NCBI RefSeq assembly: GCF_003350925.1
Contig: NZ_KZ857178.1
Location: forward strand, 45,681 to 109,680
DNA from: Dyella tabacisoli
GTDB taxonomy: Bacteria > Pseudomonadota > Gammaproteobacteria > Xanthomonadales > Rhodanobacteraceae
Reading direction: 5' to 3'
Length of the DNA stretch: 64,000 nucleotides
Both the position numbers and the translations under genes were made by a program. Shown piece by piece: positions 54,512 to 63,679 of this stretch. The notes below the pieces were generated by a model. That model searched no databases. It was not told where the DNA came from and saw only the letters and a program-made list of their open reading frames with translations. The first letter of the stretch is position 1. Each line of letters starts with the position of its first letter.

Positions 54512-55384
54512 TTAACGAATCTTGCCTAAAATCCCTTCCAGCTCGTCACTGCTGTGATAGTGGATCACCAGCTTGCCGCGGCCGCCGCGACCATGGGCCA
54601 GCTCCACTCGCGTGGCGAAGCGCTCGGCCAGCTCACGCTCCAGGTCGGCGATGTTCGGATCGCGTGCCGGGACGCTCTTGGCTTTGCCTTTCGGCGCGGT
54701 CTGTGCGCGACGGGCGGCCTCCTCCAGCTCGCGTACGCTCCAGCTATTACGCGCCGCTTCCAGCGCCAGACGCTCGGCATCACGCTCGGGCAGGGTCAAC
54801 AAACAGCGGGCGTGGCCCATTTCCAGCTTGCTCTCGTCGAGCAGCTTTTTGATCGACGCCGGCAGTTCGGTGAGGCGCAGCAGGTTGGATACCGCTGCGC
54901 GCGAGCGACCCACGGCATCGGCCGCTTGCTGATGGGTGAGGTCGAAATCGTCGATCAGGCGCTTGAGGGCATCGGCCTCTTCCAGCGGGGTGAGGTCCTG
55001 GCGCTGGATGTTCTCGATCAACGCCATCGCCGGCACGGCCACTTCCGGCACGTCCTTCACCAGCGCGGGCAGCTCACTCAACTGCGCGCGCTGTGCGGCG
55101 CGCCAGCGACGTTCGCCGGCGATCAGCTCGTAGCTGTTCTTGCCGATGGCTCGCACCACCACCGGCTGGATCAAGCCCTGCGCCTTGATCGACGCGGCTA
55201 GCTCGTCCAGCGCTTCGTCGTTCCAATGACGACGCGGCTGGTACTTGCCTGGCTGGATCTGCTGGATCGGCAGCATGCGTAGCTCGCCTTCCTGCTCGAT
55301 GACTGAGGGGCTACCTTCGCCGCTACCGCCTAGCAGGGCATCAAGCCCGCGGCCCAGTCCACGCTTCTTCGCTGCAGCTGCCAT
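54512..55384 (-). CDS. parB: Chromosome-partitioning protein ParB
   Basis: A 290-residue ParB/Spo0J-type CTPase and centromere-binding protein. The ParB domain contains IQPGKYQPRRHWNDEALDEL, LIQPVVVR and the GERRWRAAQ motif. The DNA-binding helix-turn-helix is LTHQQAADAVGRSRAAVSNLLRL and a dimerisation domain closes the protein. The N-terminus KKRGLGRGLDALLG is the usual ParA-activating peptide. It follows parA by 2 bp. No parS site of the CACGTG-centred type was seen nearby. Confidence 0.97.
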   Translation of the reverse strand: MAAAAKKRGLGRGLDALLGGSGEGSPSVIEQEGELRMLPIQQIQPGKYQPRRHWNDEALDELAASIKAQGLIQPVVVRAIGKNSYELIAGERRWRAAQRAQLSELPALVKDVPEVAVPAMALIENIQRQDLTPLEEADALKRLIDDFDLTHQQAADAVGRSRAAVSNLLRLTELPASIKKLLDESKLEMGHARCLLTLPERDAERLALEAARNSWSVRELEEAARRAQTAPKGKAKSVPARDPNIADLERELAERFATRVELAHGRGGRGKLVIHYHSSDELEGILGKIR

Positions 55385-55386
55385 GC

Positions 55387-56265
55387 TTACTCCTGATGAA
55401 TGTCGACGGCGGCGTCGAGTATGGCTGGGTCGAACGTCGGGTCGCTTTCGTCGTGCAGCGCTACCGCCTCGGCTTGCTGGCTGACGCCAGCGGCCGCGGC
55501 CAGACCACGTTCGCGGCGGATCATCTCACCGGCCAGGCCGATGTAGGCAATCGCACCGCGCGAACTGCGGTCGTACAAATGAATCGGCTGACCATGGCTG
55601 GGCGCCTCGGCCAGACGCACGTTGCGCGGGATGATCGAGCGCAGCACCTTGTCGCCAAAATGCTGGGTCAATTGCGCGGAAACTTCGTTGCCCAGGTTGT
55701 TGCGCACGTCGTACATGGTGCGCAACATGCCCTCGATCTCCAGTTGCGGATTCAAGCGCAGGCGCACGGCCTTGATCGTTTCCAACAGACTGGACAGACC
55801 CTCCAGCGCGAAATACTCGCACTGCACTGGAATCAGCACGCCATCGGCGGCGGTGAGTGCATTGAGGGTAAGCAGGTGCAACGAGGGCGGACAGTCGATC
55901 AAGATGGTGTGATAACGATCGCCCAGCTTGGCCAACTGCTCTTTGAGCCGGCTTTCGCGGGCGATCGCATCCATCAGTTTCAATTCGGCGGCGGTGAGGT
56001 CGCCGTTGCCGGGCAGCAGATCGTAAAGCGCCTCGGTTTTGACGATGGCCTGCTCGATCGGCACCTCGTCCAACAGCACTTCACAGCCATTGGGCTTGGC
56101 CGCGCGCTTATCCACACCCGAAGCCATGGTCGCATTGCCCTGCGGATCCAGATCAACGAGCAGCACCCTGCGCTTCGCGGCAGCGAGTGCCGCAGCAAGG
56201 TTAACGGCCGTCGTGGTCTTGCCGACGCCGCCCTTTTGGTTGGCGACAGCGATGATGCGAGCCAT
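55387..56265 (-). CDS. parA: Chromosome-partitioning ATPase ParA/Soj
   Basis: A deviant Walker ATPase of about 292 residues. The P-loop is MARIIAVANQKGGVGKTT at the very N-terminus, Walker B is ILIDCPPSLHLLTLNAL, and QCEYFALEGLSSLLETI is the conserved ParA segment. The ATG at 56265 is chosen for this N-terminus; 30 upstream in-frame codons are not conserved. It lies between rsmG (198 bp upstream) and parB (2 bp downstream) on one strand, the classic origin-proximal order. mnmG is not in the expected next position. Confidence 0.97.
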   Translation of the reverse strand: MARIIAVANQKGGVGKTTTAVNLAAALAAAKRRVLLVDLDPQGNATMASGVDKRAAKPNGCEVLLDEVPIEQAIVKTEALYDLLPGNGDLTAAELKLMDAIARESRLKEQLAKLGDRYHTILIDCPPSLHLLTLNALTAADGVLIPVQCEYFALEGLSSLLETIKAVRLRLNPQLEIEGMLRTMYDVRNNLGNEVSAQLTQHFGDKVLRSIIPRNVRLAEAPSHGQPIHLYDRSSRGAIAYIGLAGEMIRRERGLAAAAGVSQQAEAVALHDESDPTFDPAILDAAVDIHQE

Positions 56266-56463
56266 GGTCTCGTGGGTACCGTACGCGAGTGAAAAGGGGG
56301 CTAGATTACCATTCAGAGCCTGTCTAAAGTCTCCGAGTAGCTCGCGTTGATTCACGGTGGCCGTCAGGTGGTGGTGCGTGGCGCTGCGCCTGACGTCGGT
56401 CAGGCCAAGCCGCGCGCTGCCGCATGGCGGCCACCGTGAGTCAACCCGCTGGGCCGGGGCTGT

Positions 56464-57114
56464 TCAGTCGTGTACGCGACCAAGCACCACCAGATGGCGC
56501 TCCGCACTCAGCCCCGGCACGGCCAGCGTATGCATGCCGCGTACGGCAAAACCGGCTGGCACGCCGGGCAATTCGTCGTCCGGCTGTTTGCCTTTCATGG
56601 CCAGCCAGATACCGTCCGGGGCCAGTAAATGCCCACCCCAGCCCAGCATGTCGGCGAGGCTGGCAAAGGCGCGCGCGGTAACGCAGTCGAACTGACCTTG
56701 CACGTCTTCCACTCGCGATTGCACGGCGCGCACTCCGTCGAGTTTGAGGGCACGGATCGCCTCGCGCAGAAAACGCACCTTCTTGCCATTGGAGTCGACC
56801 AGCAAAATCTGCCGTCCCGGCGCCGCGATCGCCAGCGGGATACCCGGCAGACCGGGGCCCGTGCCCAGATCGGCCAAGGTGGCGCCTTGCACATGCGGCA
56901 GGATCGCCAGCGAGTCGAGCAGGTGACGGGTAATCATCTCGGCGGGATCGCGCACGGCGGTGAGGTTGTAAGTGGCGTTCCAACGCTCCAGCAAGGCTTG
57001 ATAGTCGAGCAACCGATCTACGGCATCGCCCGGCAGATCCAGACCGAGCGCAGCGATGCCCCGTTCCAGTGCCGCTTGCAGATCAGCGCGTGCGGTCATG
57101 GATGATGGCGTCAT
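56464..57114 (-). CDS. rsmG: 16S rRNA (guanine527-N7)-methyltransferase
   Basis: RsmG/GidB methylates G527 of 16S rRNA using S-adenosylmethionine. About 216 residues; the SAM site is LADLGTGPGLPGIPLAIA, followed by ILLVDSNGKKVRFLREA and VTARAFASLADML. LLERWNATYNLTAVRDPAEMITRHLLDSL is the family's N-terminal signature (shown here only in part: NLTAVRDPAEMITRHLLDSL). The ATG at 57114 has AGGA 7 bases upstream. It heads the rsmG-parA-parB group. Confidence 0.95.
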   Translation of the reverse strand: MTPSSMTARADLQAALERGIAALGLDLPGDAVDRLLDYQALLERWNATYNLTAVRDPAEMITRHLLDSLAILPHVQGATLADLGTGPGLPGIPLAIAAPGRQILLVDSNGKKVRFLREAIRALKLDGVRAVQSRVEDVQGQFDCVTARAFASLADMLGWGGHLLAPDGIWLAMKGKQPDDELPGVPAGFAVRGMHTLAVPGLSAERHLVVLGRVHD

Positions 57115-57176
57115 GAGTAGTCCTGGCGTTACGCGAAAGGCCGGCAGTATCCGGCACGGGGTTACCGGCAGCAAAG

Positions 57177-57198
57177 AAAAACCCGCCGAAGCGGGTTT
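57177..57198 (-). terminator. Intrinsic terminator of the SPFH gene
   Basis: On the minus strand ACCCGC and GCGGGT pair around a TTCG tetraloop, followed by a run of T. It lies about 75 bp beyond the stop of the SPFH-domain gene and before rsmG. Confidence 0.85.
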
Positions 57199-57270
57199 GA
57201 GAATCCCCTAACGCGAACGCTCTGAAGGCGTTTTGCGCATGGATTTCGCGTAGAGCCATTGAACAGGCGC

Positions 57271-57744
57271 TTAGGCGAAATCCAACTCAACGCGCGTCAC
57301 CATCATGCCGCGCTCGCGCAATACTTTATTCATGGCCTGCTTCAGGCGGGTGCCGAGATCGCGGCTGTCCGTGTTGCTGAAATCCGCATTCGCCGACTCG
57401 GGCTCTTCGCGCAGCGCGGCAAGGGCGCCGCCGCGAATCAACTGATCGGCTTGCTCGATGACCGCATCCGCACGCTCAGGCTCAAGCACTTGCCAGTACA
57501 CCGTGCCGCGCACATCGTGCGCATCGGCCATCGACTGCTCGAAACGCAGCACCTGACCACCAAGATCAATGCGATGACCTACCCGATCAAGCAGCGGCAG
57601 CACCAGATGCATGCCTGACGGCAATAAACGCTGTGGCCTGCCATGGCGATAAAGACTATGTACCTGCCCATTTGGCACCCGTTTCACGGCGCCCACCATC
57701 AAGGCGAGTAGGCTGATAACAAGAAGGGAGAGCAGGGTAGTCAT
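57271..57744 (-). CDS. Short SPFH/band-7-like membrane protein
   Basis: A 157-residue protein with one N-terminal helix (LLSLLVISLLALMVGAV). A partial SPFH/stomatin-type domain follows (GQVHSLYRHGRPQRLLPSGMHLVLPLLDRVGHRIDL; TVYWQVLEPERADAVIEQ; LGTRLKQAMNKVLRERGMMVTRVELDFA). Typical SPFH proteins run to 250-300 residues with a coiled coil after this point, so this one stops where the domain ends. It may scaffold a membrane patch or be a reduced relative. It has its own terminator and is not clearly linked to rsmG. Confidence 0.75.
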   Translation of the reverse strand: MTTLLSLLVISLLALMVGAVKRVPNGQVHSLYRHGRPQRLLPSGMHLVLPLLDRVGHRIDLGGQVLRFEQSMADAHDVRGTVYWQVLEPERADAVIEQADQLIRGGALAALREEPESANADFSNTDSRDLGTRLKQAMNKVLRERGMMVTRVELDFA

Positions 57745-58080
57745 GGCAGCTAAATCAGCAAGTTATGCGTCATTTGTTATTCGTATCGGAGGTGCAGATT
57801 ACAGCGCCTTAGTCTTGCTTAGATTAATGTCAATTTAACGGTGACCTGACGTTTTCTTACCATTCAGCTTACGACTTAATAACTAAGAGACTTATGCAAG
57901 CTCGCGTCCATCAAATGCTTGCCGTCGGCCAAGGACGCTTGGCTAGGCCAGGCTCTTCGTGACCCTGCATTTTATTGCATCGCAGCAAAGTCTTTGATTT
58001 TAAAAAGCTTTACAAGACTTGATGAAAACGATTACGTTCAGCCTCGAATCAAACTCCAGCAGCGCTACGGACGGGTAGAC
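57745..58080. promoter_or_regulatory. Divergent region between SPFH and LacI-type genes
   Basis: This 336-bp AT-richer stretch holds no supportable gene. The reading frame of the regulator extends through the right part without conserved sequence. TGAAAACGATTACG at about 58022 resembles half of a LacI-family operator but is not a clean palindrome. Confidence 0.35.
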
Positions 58081-59118
58081 ATGGGCGTGACCATCAAAGA
58101 TGTGGCGCGTGAAGCCAAGGTATCGGTGGCTTCGGTGTCGCGTGCGCTCAACGGACAGAGCGGCGTCACCGCCGAAACATTGGGGCGGATACGCGAGGTA
58201 GCCAATCGACTGCGTTATGTCCCCGACAATGCCGCGCGCAGTCTGATTACCCGTCGTACCCACACCATCGGCGCCCTGTTGCCCGATCTGTTTGGCGAAT
58301 TTTTCTCGGAGCTGATTCGCGGCATCGATCTGGCCGCTCGTGCTCGCGGACTGCATCTATTGGTGTCGAGTTCGCACGACGACGCCAATGAAGCCGCCAC
58401 CGCTTTGCGCGCGATGCAAGGACGTGTCGATGGTCTGCTGGTGATGTCGCCGCATGCCGATGCGGATTTTCTACGACAGAATCTGCCGCAAGGCCTGCCT
58501 ACGGTCTTGATGAACACGGTGCTCGATAGCGATGCCCACGCAGCGCTATCGGTGGACAACTACGGCGGCGCTTGTGTGATGGTGCGGCATTTGATCGATC
58601 GCGGTTATCGCCACATCGCCTTTATCCAAGGCCCACCAAAGAACCGCGACGCGGCCGAACGCGAGCAGGCTTATCGCGAGACATTGGCGGCGCAGGCACC
58701 GGGTAACGCAGCGGTGGTGCTGCCGGGCGATTTCAACGAAATTTCCGGCTATCGCGCCGCTCAGCAGTTGCTGGCGATGCGGCCGCGCCCGGATGCGGTA
58801 TTTGCCGCCAACGACATGATGGCGATCGGTTGCATCGCTGCGATCCGCGAAGCGGGTCTGCGCATTCCCGAGGATATCGCGGTAGCCGGCTTCGACGATG
58901 TACCGATGGCGCGCTATGTGACGCCGGCGCTGACCACGGTGCGCGTGCGCATTGCCGAACTGGGCAAGGCCGCGCTGGAGCAATTGATCGTGCAGATCGA
59001 GCACACCGACATGCCACCGTGCGTACATCAACGTGTGAAGGCCGAGCTGGTGGTACGTGCATCCAGCGATAGTCAGTGGCAGGGCAAAGAAATGAGGTTC
59101 GAACCAACACCCGACTGA
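58081..59118 (+). CDS. LacI-family transcriptional regulator of the carbohydrate locus
   Basis: About 345 residues. The N-terminal helix-turn-helix and hinge are VTIKDVAREAKVSVASVSRALNG and VANRLRYVPDNAARSL. The periplasmic-binding-protein-like sensor domain follows (TIGALLPDLFGEFFSELIRGI; FAANDMMAIGCIAAIREAGLRIPEDIAVAGFDDVPMARY, shown partly). The ATG at 58081 is chosen for the conserved start; 54 upstream in-frame codons are not conserved. It lies 140 bp before a TonB receptor gene and a glucoamylase-domain gene in the same direction and should control them in response to a sugar released from the glycan. Confidence 0.93.
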   Translation: MGVTIKDVAREAKVSVASVSRALNGQSGVTAETLGRIREVANRLRYVPDNAARSLITRRTHTIGALLPDLFGEFFSELIRGIDLAARARGLHLLVSSSHDDANEAATALRAMQGRVDGLLVMSPHADADFLRQNLPQGLPTVLMNTVLDSDAHAALSVDNYGGACVMVRHLIDRGYRHIAFIQGPPKNRDAAEREQAYRETLAAQAPGNAAVVLPGDFNEISGYRAAQQLLAMRPRPDAVFAANDMMAIGCIAAIREAGLRIPEDIAVAGFDDVPMARYVTPALTTVRVRIAELGKAALEQLIVQIEHTDMPPCVHQRVKAELVVRASSDSQWQGKEMRFEPTPD

Positions 59119-59258
59119 GACACGTAGGGGCGTTTCAATAATTGTGGCTTCTGTGGCAAGAGTGGAACGGGGTTTCCCTCATACCAACATCACGGAAGCC
59201 GATAACCACGGCGCACGCGATTGCGCTCATCGATCCGTTGAGGGGAAGGTGTTAGGTC

Positions 59259-62090
59259 ATGGCAAACAGACTCACATTATCCAGGCAAATTTCTCTGGCC
59301 CTCACAGGCTTGATCGCTACGGCCATGCTGGCACCAGGCATCGCGATCGCACAGAACAGTGCCGCTACGGTGCGTGGCCACGTCGATACCGCGCAAGGCC
59401 AGACGGCCACGCAAGTGATCGCCACCAATACCCGTACCGGCTTTATCAGTCAGGCCGTGGTCAATGCCAGCGGCAATTACACCTTGGTCAGCCTGCCGCC
59501 GGGCAGCTATCGCATCGAAGCTAAAGGCAATGGCGTCAGCGCCAGCCGCGATGTCTCGGTGCAAGTGGGTCAAGCCTTGACCCTCAATCTCGATGCCACC
59601 GCAGCAGCAGCCCCCGCGAACGCTACCAATCTGCAGAGCGTGACGGTAAGCGCGGCCTCGTTGATCGAGACACGCACCTCTGAAGTCGCGACCAACATCA
59701 CCCAGGCGCAGATCAATACGCTGCCGCAGAACGAGCGCAACTTTCTCGATTTCGCCAAGCTGGTGCCTGGTGTGACGATATCGCGCGACCCCAACGCCAA
59801 GGGCTTCTCGGCCGGTGGTCAATCAGCCGATAATGTAAACGTTTTCATCGACGGTGCCAGTCTGAAAAATAACGCGCTCAGTGGCGGTATCGCTGGTCAG
59901 AATTCGAGCCGTGGCAACCCGTTCTCACAAGAAGCCGTGCAGGAGTTTCGCGTACTCACGCAGAACTACAAGGCGGAGTACGAACAGGCCGGCACCGCGA
60001 TCATCACCGCCGTGACCAAGTCGGGCACCAACGAGTTTCATGGCTCGGTCTACGACTACTTTCAGAACAAGTCGATGATTTCGCAGGACTCGTTCGACAA
60101 GCGGGACAAGTTCAAAAAGCCCGACTACGAGCGCCAACAGCGCGGTTTCTCGTTGGGCGGCCCGATTCTTAAAGACCAGTTGCAGTTTTTCGTGAACTAC
60201 GAAGAGCGCAAGGACGTCAGCAACAACACGGTAAAAATCGTCGATCCACGCTTCACTCAATACAACGGTACGTTCGCGGCGCCGTTTCGCGAAAAAACGT
60301 TCTTCGGCAAATTGAGCTGGCAACCCAACCAGAACAACAATGTCGATTTGAGCCTGACCACACGACGCGACAACGAAGTGATCGGCTTTGGCGACAAGAC
60401 GACTTACAGCAGCCGCAGCAATCGCCAGAACCGTGTCGATGACTTGCTGCTGAAATGGCAGACGCGCGGCGATATCTGGACAAATGATCTGTTGCTCGAT
60501 GCCGGGCACGCGAAGTGGAACCCAAGCGCGGCGGATTCGAGCACGGTGCACCAAGTCTACGAAAACAACGTGGCGACTCTCGGCGGTGCCAGCAATCTGC
60601 AGAACAAAGGCCAGAACCAGACCACGCTGCGTGACGACCTGACTTTTGCGGGCCTGTCCTGGCATGGCGATCACACACTCAAGGTCGGCGTGAAATACGC
60701 CGCCTACGGCATCACGCTGGAGCAGAACAACAACGCGGTGCCATCCTATGTCTATCAAGAGGGCGCGAACTATCCTGGCGGTTTTCTGATCCCGTACAAG
60801 GCGATTTACTCACCCGTGAGCGCCAGCGCCAACTTGCATACCAACCAGCTTGGCGCCTATATACAGGACGATTGGGATGTCACCCAGCGGTTGCAGTTGA
60901 ACCTTGGCCTGCGTTGGGATTACGAGACCAATGCGCTGAATAAAGATTACGTCACCCCCCAGGCGCAATACGCAACGCTGCAGTACTTCGGCCTGCAGAA
61001 CAACATCAGCACGGGCAATGAGCGCAATGCATTCAAGGGCGCCATTCAACCGCGCCTCGGCTTCTCACTGGATGTGAGCAAAGACGGCGATCAAAGCACC
61101 ACGCTGTTTGGCGGTGCAGGCCGTTATTACGATCACACGCCATTCGACTGGATCAGTCAGGAGGCACTGCACTCTGCCGTACCGAACTACACGTTCCAGT
61201 TCAGCCCGCCTAACGCGGACGGCACGCCGTCCAAAGCCAACACCATTGCCTGGAATCCTGCTTACCTGACCAAGGCCGGCCTCGACGGATTGCTTGCCTC
61301 CGGCACGCCCGGTCTCAGCACTGAAATCGATACGATCAACAACAAGACCAAACCGCCCTATACCGACCAATTCAGTTTCGGCGTGCGGCAAGTACTGGGT
61401 GACTGGACTGGCTCGCTGACGTTGTCGCGAGTGCTTGGCTATCGCCAATTCACCTGGCTGTGGGCCAACCGTCTGGTCGTACCCGGCTTCGTGCTGGCGC
61501 AAGCGCCGGGCAGCCCTTACGGCGCCGTGTTGAAAAACGGCTACAAAAAAACCCAGTCCAGCAGCGTGCTCATCAGCGTGGATAAACCCTATACCAAGGC
61601 TTCCGGCTGGGGCGTGGGCGTGGCCTATACCTATCAGAACGCACGCCAGCAGGGTCATGACAACTACTCGCTGGACTATGTCGATCCTTCGGGTTATCCG
61701 GGCGGCCATGTGGGTGAGAAGCATCATCTGGTGGTCAATGGCATTGTCAGTGGCCCATGGGATACCCGCCTTACCGGCATCCTTACCTACGGCTCGGGCA
61801 CGCCGTTCGAAGTGTTCAAGAGCACAGCTACCTGCGACTACAACTGCAGTTACTCGTACAACGGCGTTTATGGCCGCACCTATCTGAACCTGGATCTATC
61901 GATCGCCAAAGAATTTCGCTGGGGCGACAACCAGGCGCTGGAACTGCGCTTCGACGTGATGAACGTATTCAACCGCGACGTCTATAACGCCTACGAGGGC
62001 AACTTCTACAGCACCAGCTTCGGCAAACCGACCGGTGCCGATCCCAACCTCACCCGCCGCTTCCAAATCGGCGCGCGCTACAGCTTCTGA
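59259..62090 (+). CDS. Oar-like TonB-dependent receptor of the carbohydrate locus
   Basis: A 943-residue outer-membrane receptor. A signal peptide (ending AIAQ) is followed by a carboxypeptidase-regulatory domain (AATVRGHVDTAQGQ to YRIEAKGNG). The plug (TSEVATNITQAQINTLPQNERN; DNVNVFIDGASLKN; YEQAGTAIITAVTKSGTNEFHG) and barrel follow, ending FQIGARYSF. Position between a LacI regulator and a secreted glucan hydrolase points to uptake of oligosaccharides. AGG lies 5 bases before the ATG. It closes with a strong hairpin before the next gene. Confidence 0.92.
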   Translation: MANRLTLSRQISLALTGLIATAMLAPGIAIAQNSAATVRGHVDTAQGQTATQVIATNTRTGFISQAVVNASGNYTLVSLPPGSYRIEAKGNGVSASRDVSVQVGQALTLNLDATAAAAPANATNLQSVTVSAASLIETRTSEVATNITQAQINTLPQNERNFLDFAKLVPGVTISRDPNAKGFSAGGQSADNVNVFIDGASLKNNALSGGIAGQNSSRGNPFSQEAVQEFRVLTQNYKAEYEQAGTAIITAVTKSGTNEFHGSVYDYFQNKSMISQDSFDKRDKFKKPDYERQQRGFSLGGPILKDQLQFFVNYEERKDVSNNTVKIVDPRFTQYNGTFAAPFREKTFFGKLSWQPNQNNNVDLSLTTRRDNEVIGFGDKTTYSSRSNRQNRVDDLLLKWQTRGDIWTNDLLLDAGHAKWNPSAADSSTVHQVYENNVATLGGASNLQNKGQNQTTLRDDLTFAGLSWHGDHTLKVGVKYAAYGITLEQNNNAVPSYVYQEGANYPGGFLIPYKAIYSPVSASANLHTNQLGAYIQDDWDVTQRLQLNLGLRWDYETNALNKDYVTPQAQYATLQYFGLQNNISTGNERNAFKGAIQPRLGFSLDVSKDGDQSTTLFGGAGRYYDHTPFDWISQEALHSAVPNYTFQFSPPNADGTPSKANTIAWNPAYLTKAGLDGLLASGTPGLSTEIDTINNKTKPPYTDQFSFGVRQVLGDWTGSLTLSRVLGYRQFTWLWANRLVVPGFVLAQAPGSPYGAVLKNGYKKTQSSSVLISVDKPYTKASGWGVGVAYTYQNARQQGHDNYSLDYVDPSGYPGGHVGEKHHLVVNGIVSGPWDTRLTGILTYGSGTPFEVFKSTATCDYNCSYSYNGVYGRTYLNLDLSIAKEFRWGDNQALELRFDVMNVFNRDVYNAYEGNFYSTSFGKPTGADPNLTRRFQIGARYSF

Positions 62091-62099
62091 TCCCCGCTC

Positions 62100-62134
62100 G
62101 TATCCCGGCACTCCGATGGGTGCCGGGATACTTT
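62100..62134 (+). terminator. 12-bp hairpin after the carbohydrate-locus receptor
   Basis: GTATCCCGGCAC pairs perfectly with GTGCCGGGATAC around an 8-base loop, followed by TTTG. It could weaken read-through into the hydrolase gene so that receptor mRNA is more abundant. Confidence 0.65.
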
Positions 62135-62209
62135 GCCGCCGTCATGCACTTTCCGTGAGCGTGGATATGAAATGCTCCAGGCATGCCATGCGTCCCTTAG
62201 AGGCAACAC

Positions 62210-63679
62210 ATGCAAATAAAGCAACGAACCGTGCTCTCTTACGCGCTCGCCGCCTTGGTCGCCTGGGTCATCCCGCTGAGCGCCCAGGCCGCGCAGCCAA
62301 CCATGCAGCCGGCGTGTCTCACCTCAGCATGTGCCGCGCACGTGCCGCCGATGATCGACGCGTTGGAGCGGCATACCTTCGACTGGTTTTGGGCCAGCGG
62401 CAATCCGCAGAATGGCTTGGTGCCGGATCACTACCCGACGCAGTCATTCGCCAGCATTGCCGCCGTGGGTTTCGGGCTGACCGCTTATGGCGTAGGTGCG
62501 GAACGCGGCTATATCACGCGTGAGCAGGCGATCGAGCGCACACTGACTACGCTGCGCTTTTTTCACGATGCAGCGCAGAACGATAGTGAAGACGACGCCA
62601 CCGGCTTTCACGGCTTTTTCTATCACTTTCTCAACATGCAAACCGGCAAGCGCGAGGCCCGCTGGGTCGAGTTGTCCACGGTCGATACCACGCTGCTGCT
62701 TGGCGGCGTGTTATTCGCGCAGTCCTACTACGACCGTGACACGGCACCGGAAAAGCACATTCGTCAGCTTGCCGACGATATCTACCGCCGGGTGGAATGG
62801 ACCTGGGCGCAACCGCGTGCGCCACTGATAAGCATGGGCTGGACGCCGGGCGGCCATTTCATCGAGCACGACTGGAAGGGCTACGACGAGGGCATGCTGG
62901 TTTATATCCTCGCGCTGGGCTCGCCCACCCATCCGATCCAGGACGACGCCTGGAAGGCATGGAGCGCCAACTATCAGCGCAATTGGGGCGAGTTCTACGG
63001 CCAGACCCATCTCGGCTTCGCCCCACTGTTCGGCCATCAATACAGCCACGTCTGGGTGGATTTTCGCGGCATCCGCGACGCATGGAGTCGTGAACACAAT
63101 CTCGATTATTTCGAGAACAGCCGCCGTGCGACGTATGCACAACGCGCTTATGCCATCGCCAATCCCGCCGGCTGGGCCGGTTATGGCGAAAACGTATGGG
63201 GGCTTACCGCCAGCAATGGTCCGGGTGAAGCCGTAGTAAAAATCGACGGCAAAGAACGCAGGTTCCACGGTTATACCGCACGCGGCGCCGGTATCGACTA
63301 CATCGCCGACGACGGCACCATCGTGCCGACCGCCGCCGCTGGCTCTATCGCGTTTGCGCCCGAAATCGTGATTCCGGCATTGACCGAAATGAAGCGCCGG
63401 TACGGTAAGTACATCTATAACCAATACGGTTTCGTCGATGCGTTCAACCCCAGCTTCCATCTGCAGACCGAACTACGCACCGGCAGGCTGGTACCCGAGC
63501 TGGGCTGGGTCGATACGGTGCATTTGGGCATCGACCAGGGGCCGATCCTGCTGATGACCGAGAATTGGCGTAGCGACTTTGTATGGCGCGTAATGAAAAA
63601 GAATCCGTACATTCGTAAAGGGCTGGAGCGCGCCGGCTTTACCGGCGGCTGGTTGGATCAGGGCGCAAAACTACCGTGA
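62210..63679 (+). CDS. Glucoamylase-domain protein, GH144-like (probable beta-1,2-glucanase)
   Basis: A 489-residue exported protein with signal peptide MQIKQRTVLSYALAALVAWV, cleaved near AQAA. The mature part is a single alpha/alpha-barrel of the glucoamylase-like type (HTFDWFWASGNPQNGLVPDH; STVDTTLLLGGVLFAQSYYD; MGWTPGGHFIEHDWKGYDEGML; PLFGHQYSHVWVDFRGI; YNQYGFVDAFNPSF). Characterised relatives in family GH144 are endo-beta-1,2-glucanases, so beta-1,2-glucan or a related glucan is the likely substrate. I have not assigned catalytic residues. GAGG precedes the ATG. It overlaps the next gene by 4 bp. Confidence 0.87.
   Translation: MQIKQRTVLSYALAALVAWVIPLSAQAAQPTMQPACLTSACAAHVPPMIDALERHTFDWFWASGNPQNGLVPDHYPTQSFASIAAVGFGLTAYGVGAERGYITREQAIERTLTTLRFFHDAAQNDSEDDATGFHGFFYHFLNMQTGKREARWVELSTVDTTLLLGGVLFAQSYYDRDTAPEKHIRQLADDIYRRVEWTWAQPRAPLISMGWTPGGHFIEHDWKGYDEGMLVYILALGSPTHPIQDDAWKAWSANYQRNWGEFYGQTHLGFAPLFGHQYSHVWVDFRGIRDAWSREHNLDYFENSRRATYAQRAYAIANPAGWAGYGENVWGLTASNGPGEAVVKIDGKERRFHGYTARGAGIDYIADDGTIVPTAAAGSIAFAPEIVIPALTEMKRRYGKYIYNQYGFVDAFNPSFHLQTELRTGRLVPELGWVDTVHLGIDQGPILLMTENWRSDFVWRVMKKNPYIRKGLERAGFTGGWLDQGAKLP

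Noticed and set aside
58022-58035. TGAAAACGATTACG as a LacI-family operator
   Set aside because: Only the outer bases are symmetric; the centre is not palindromic, so it was kept as a weak note rather than a site.
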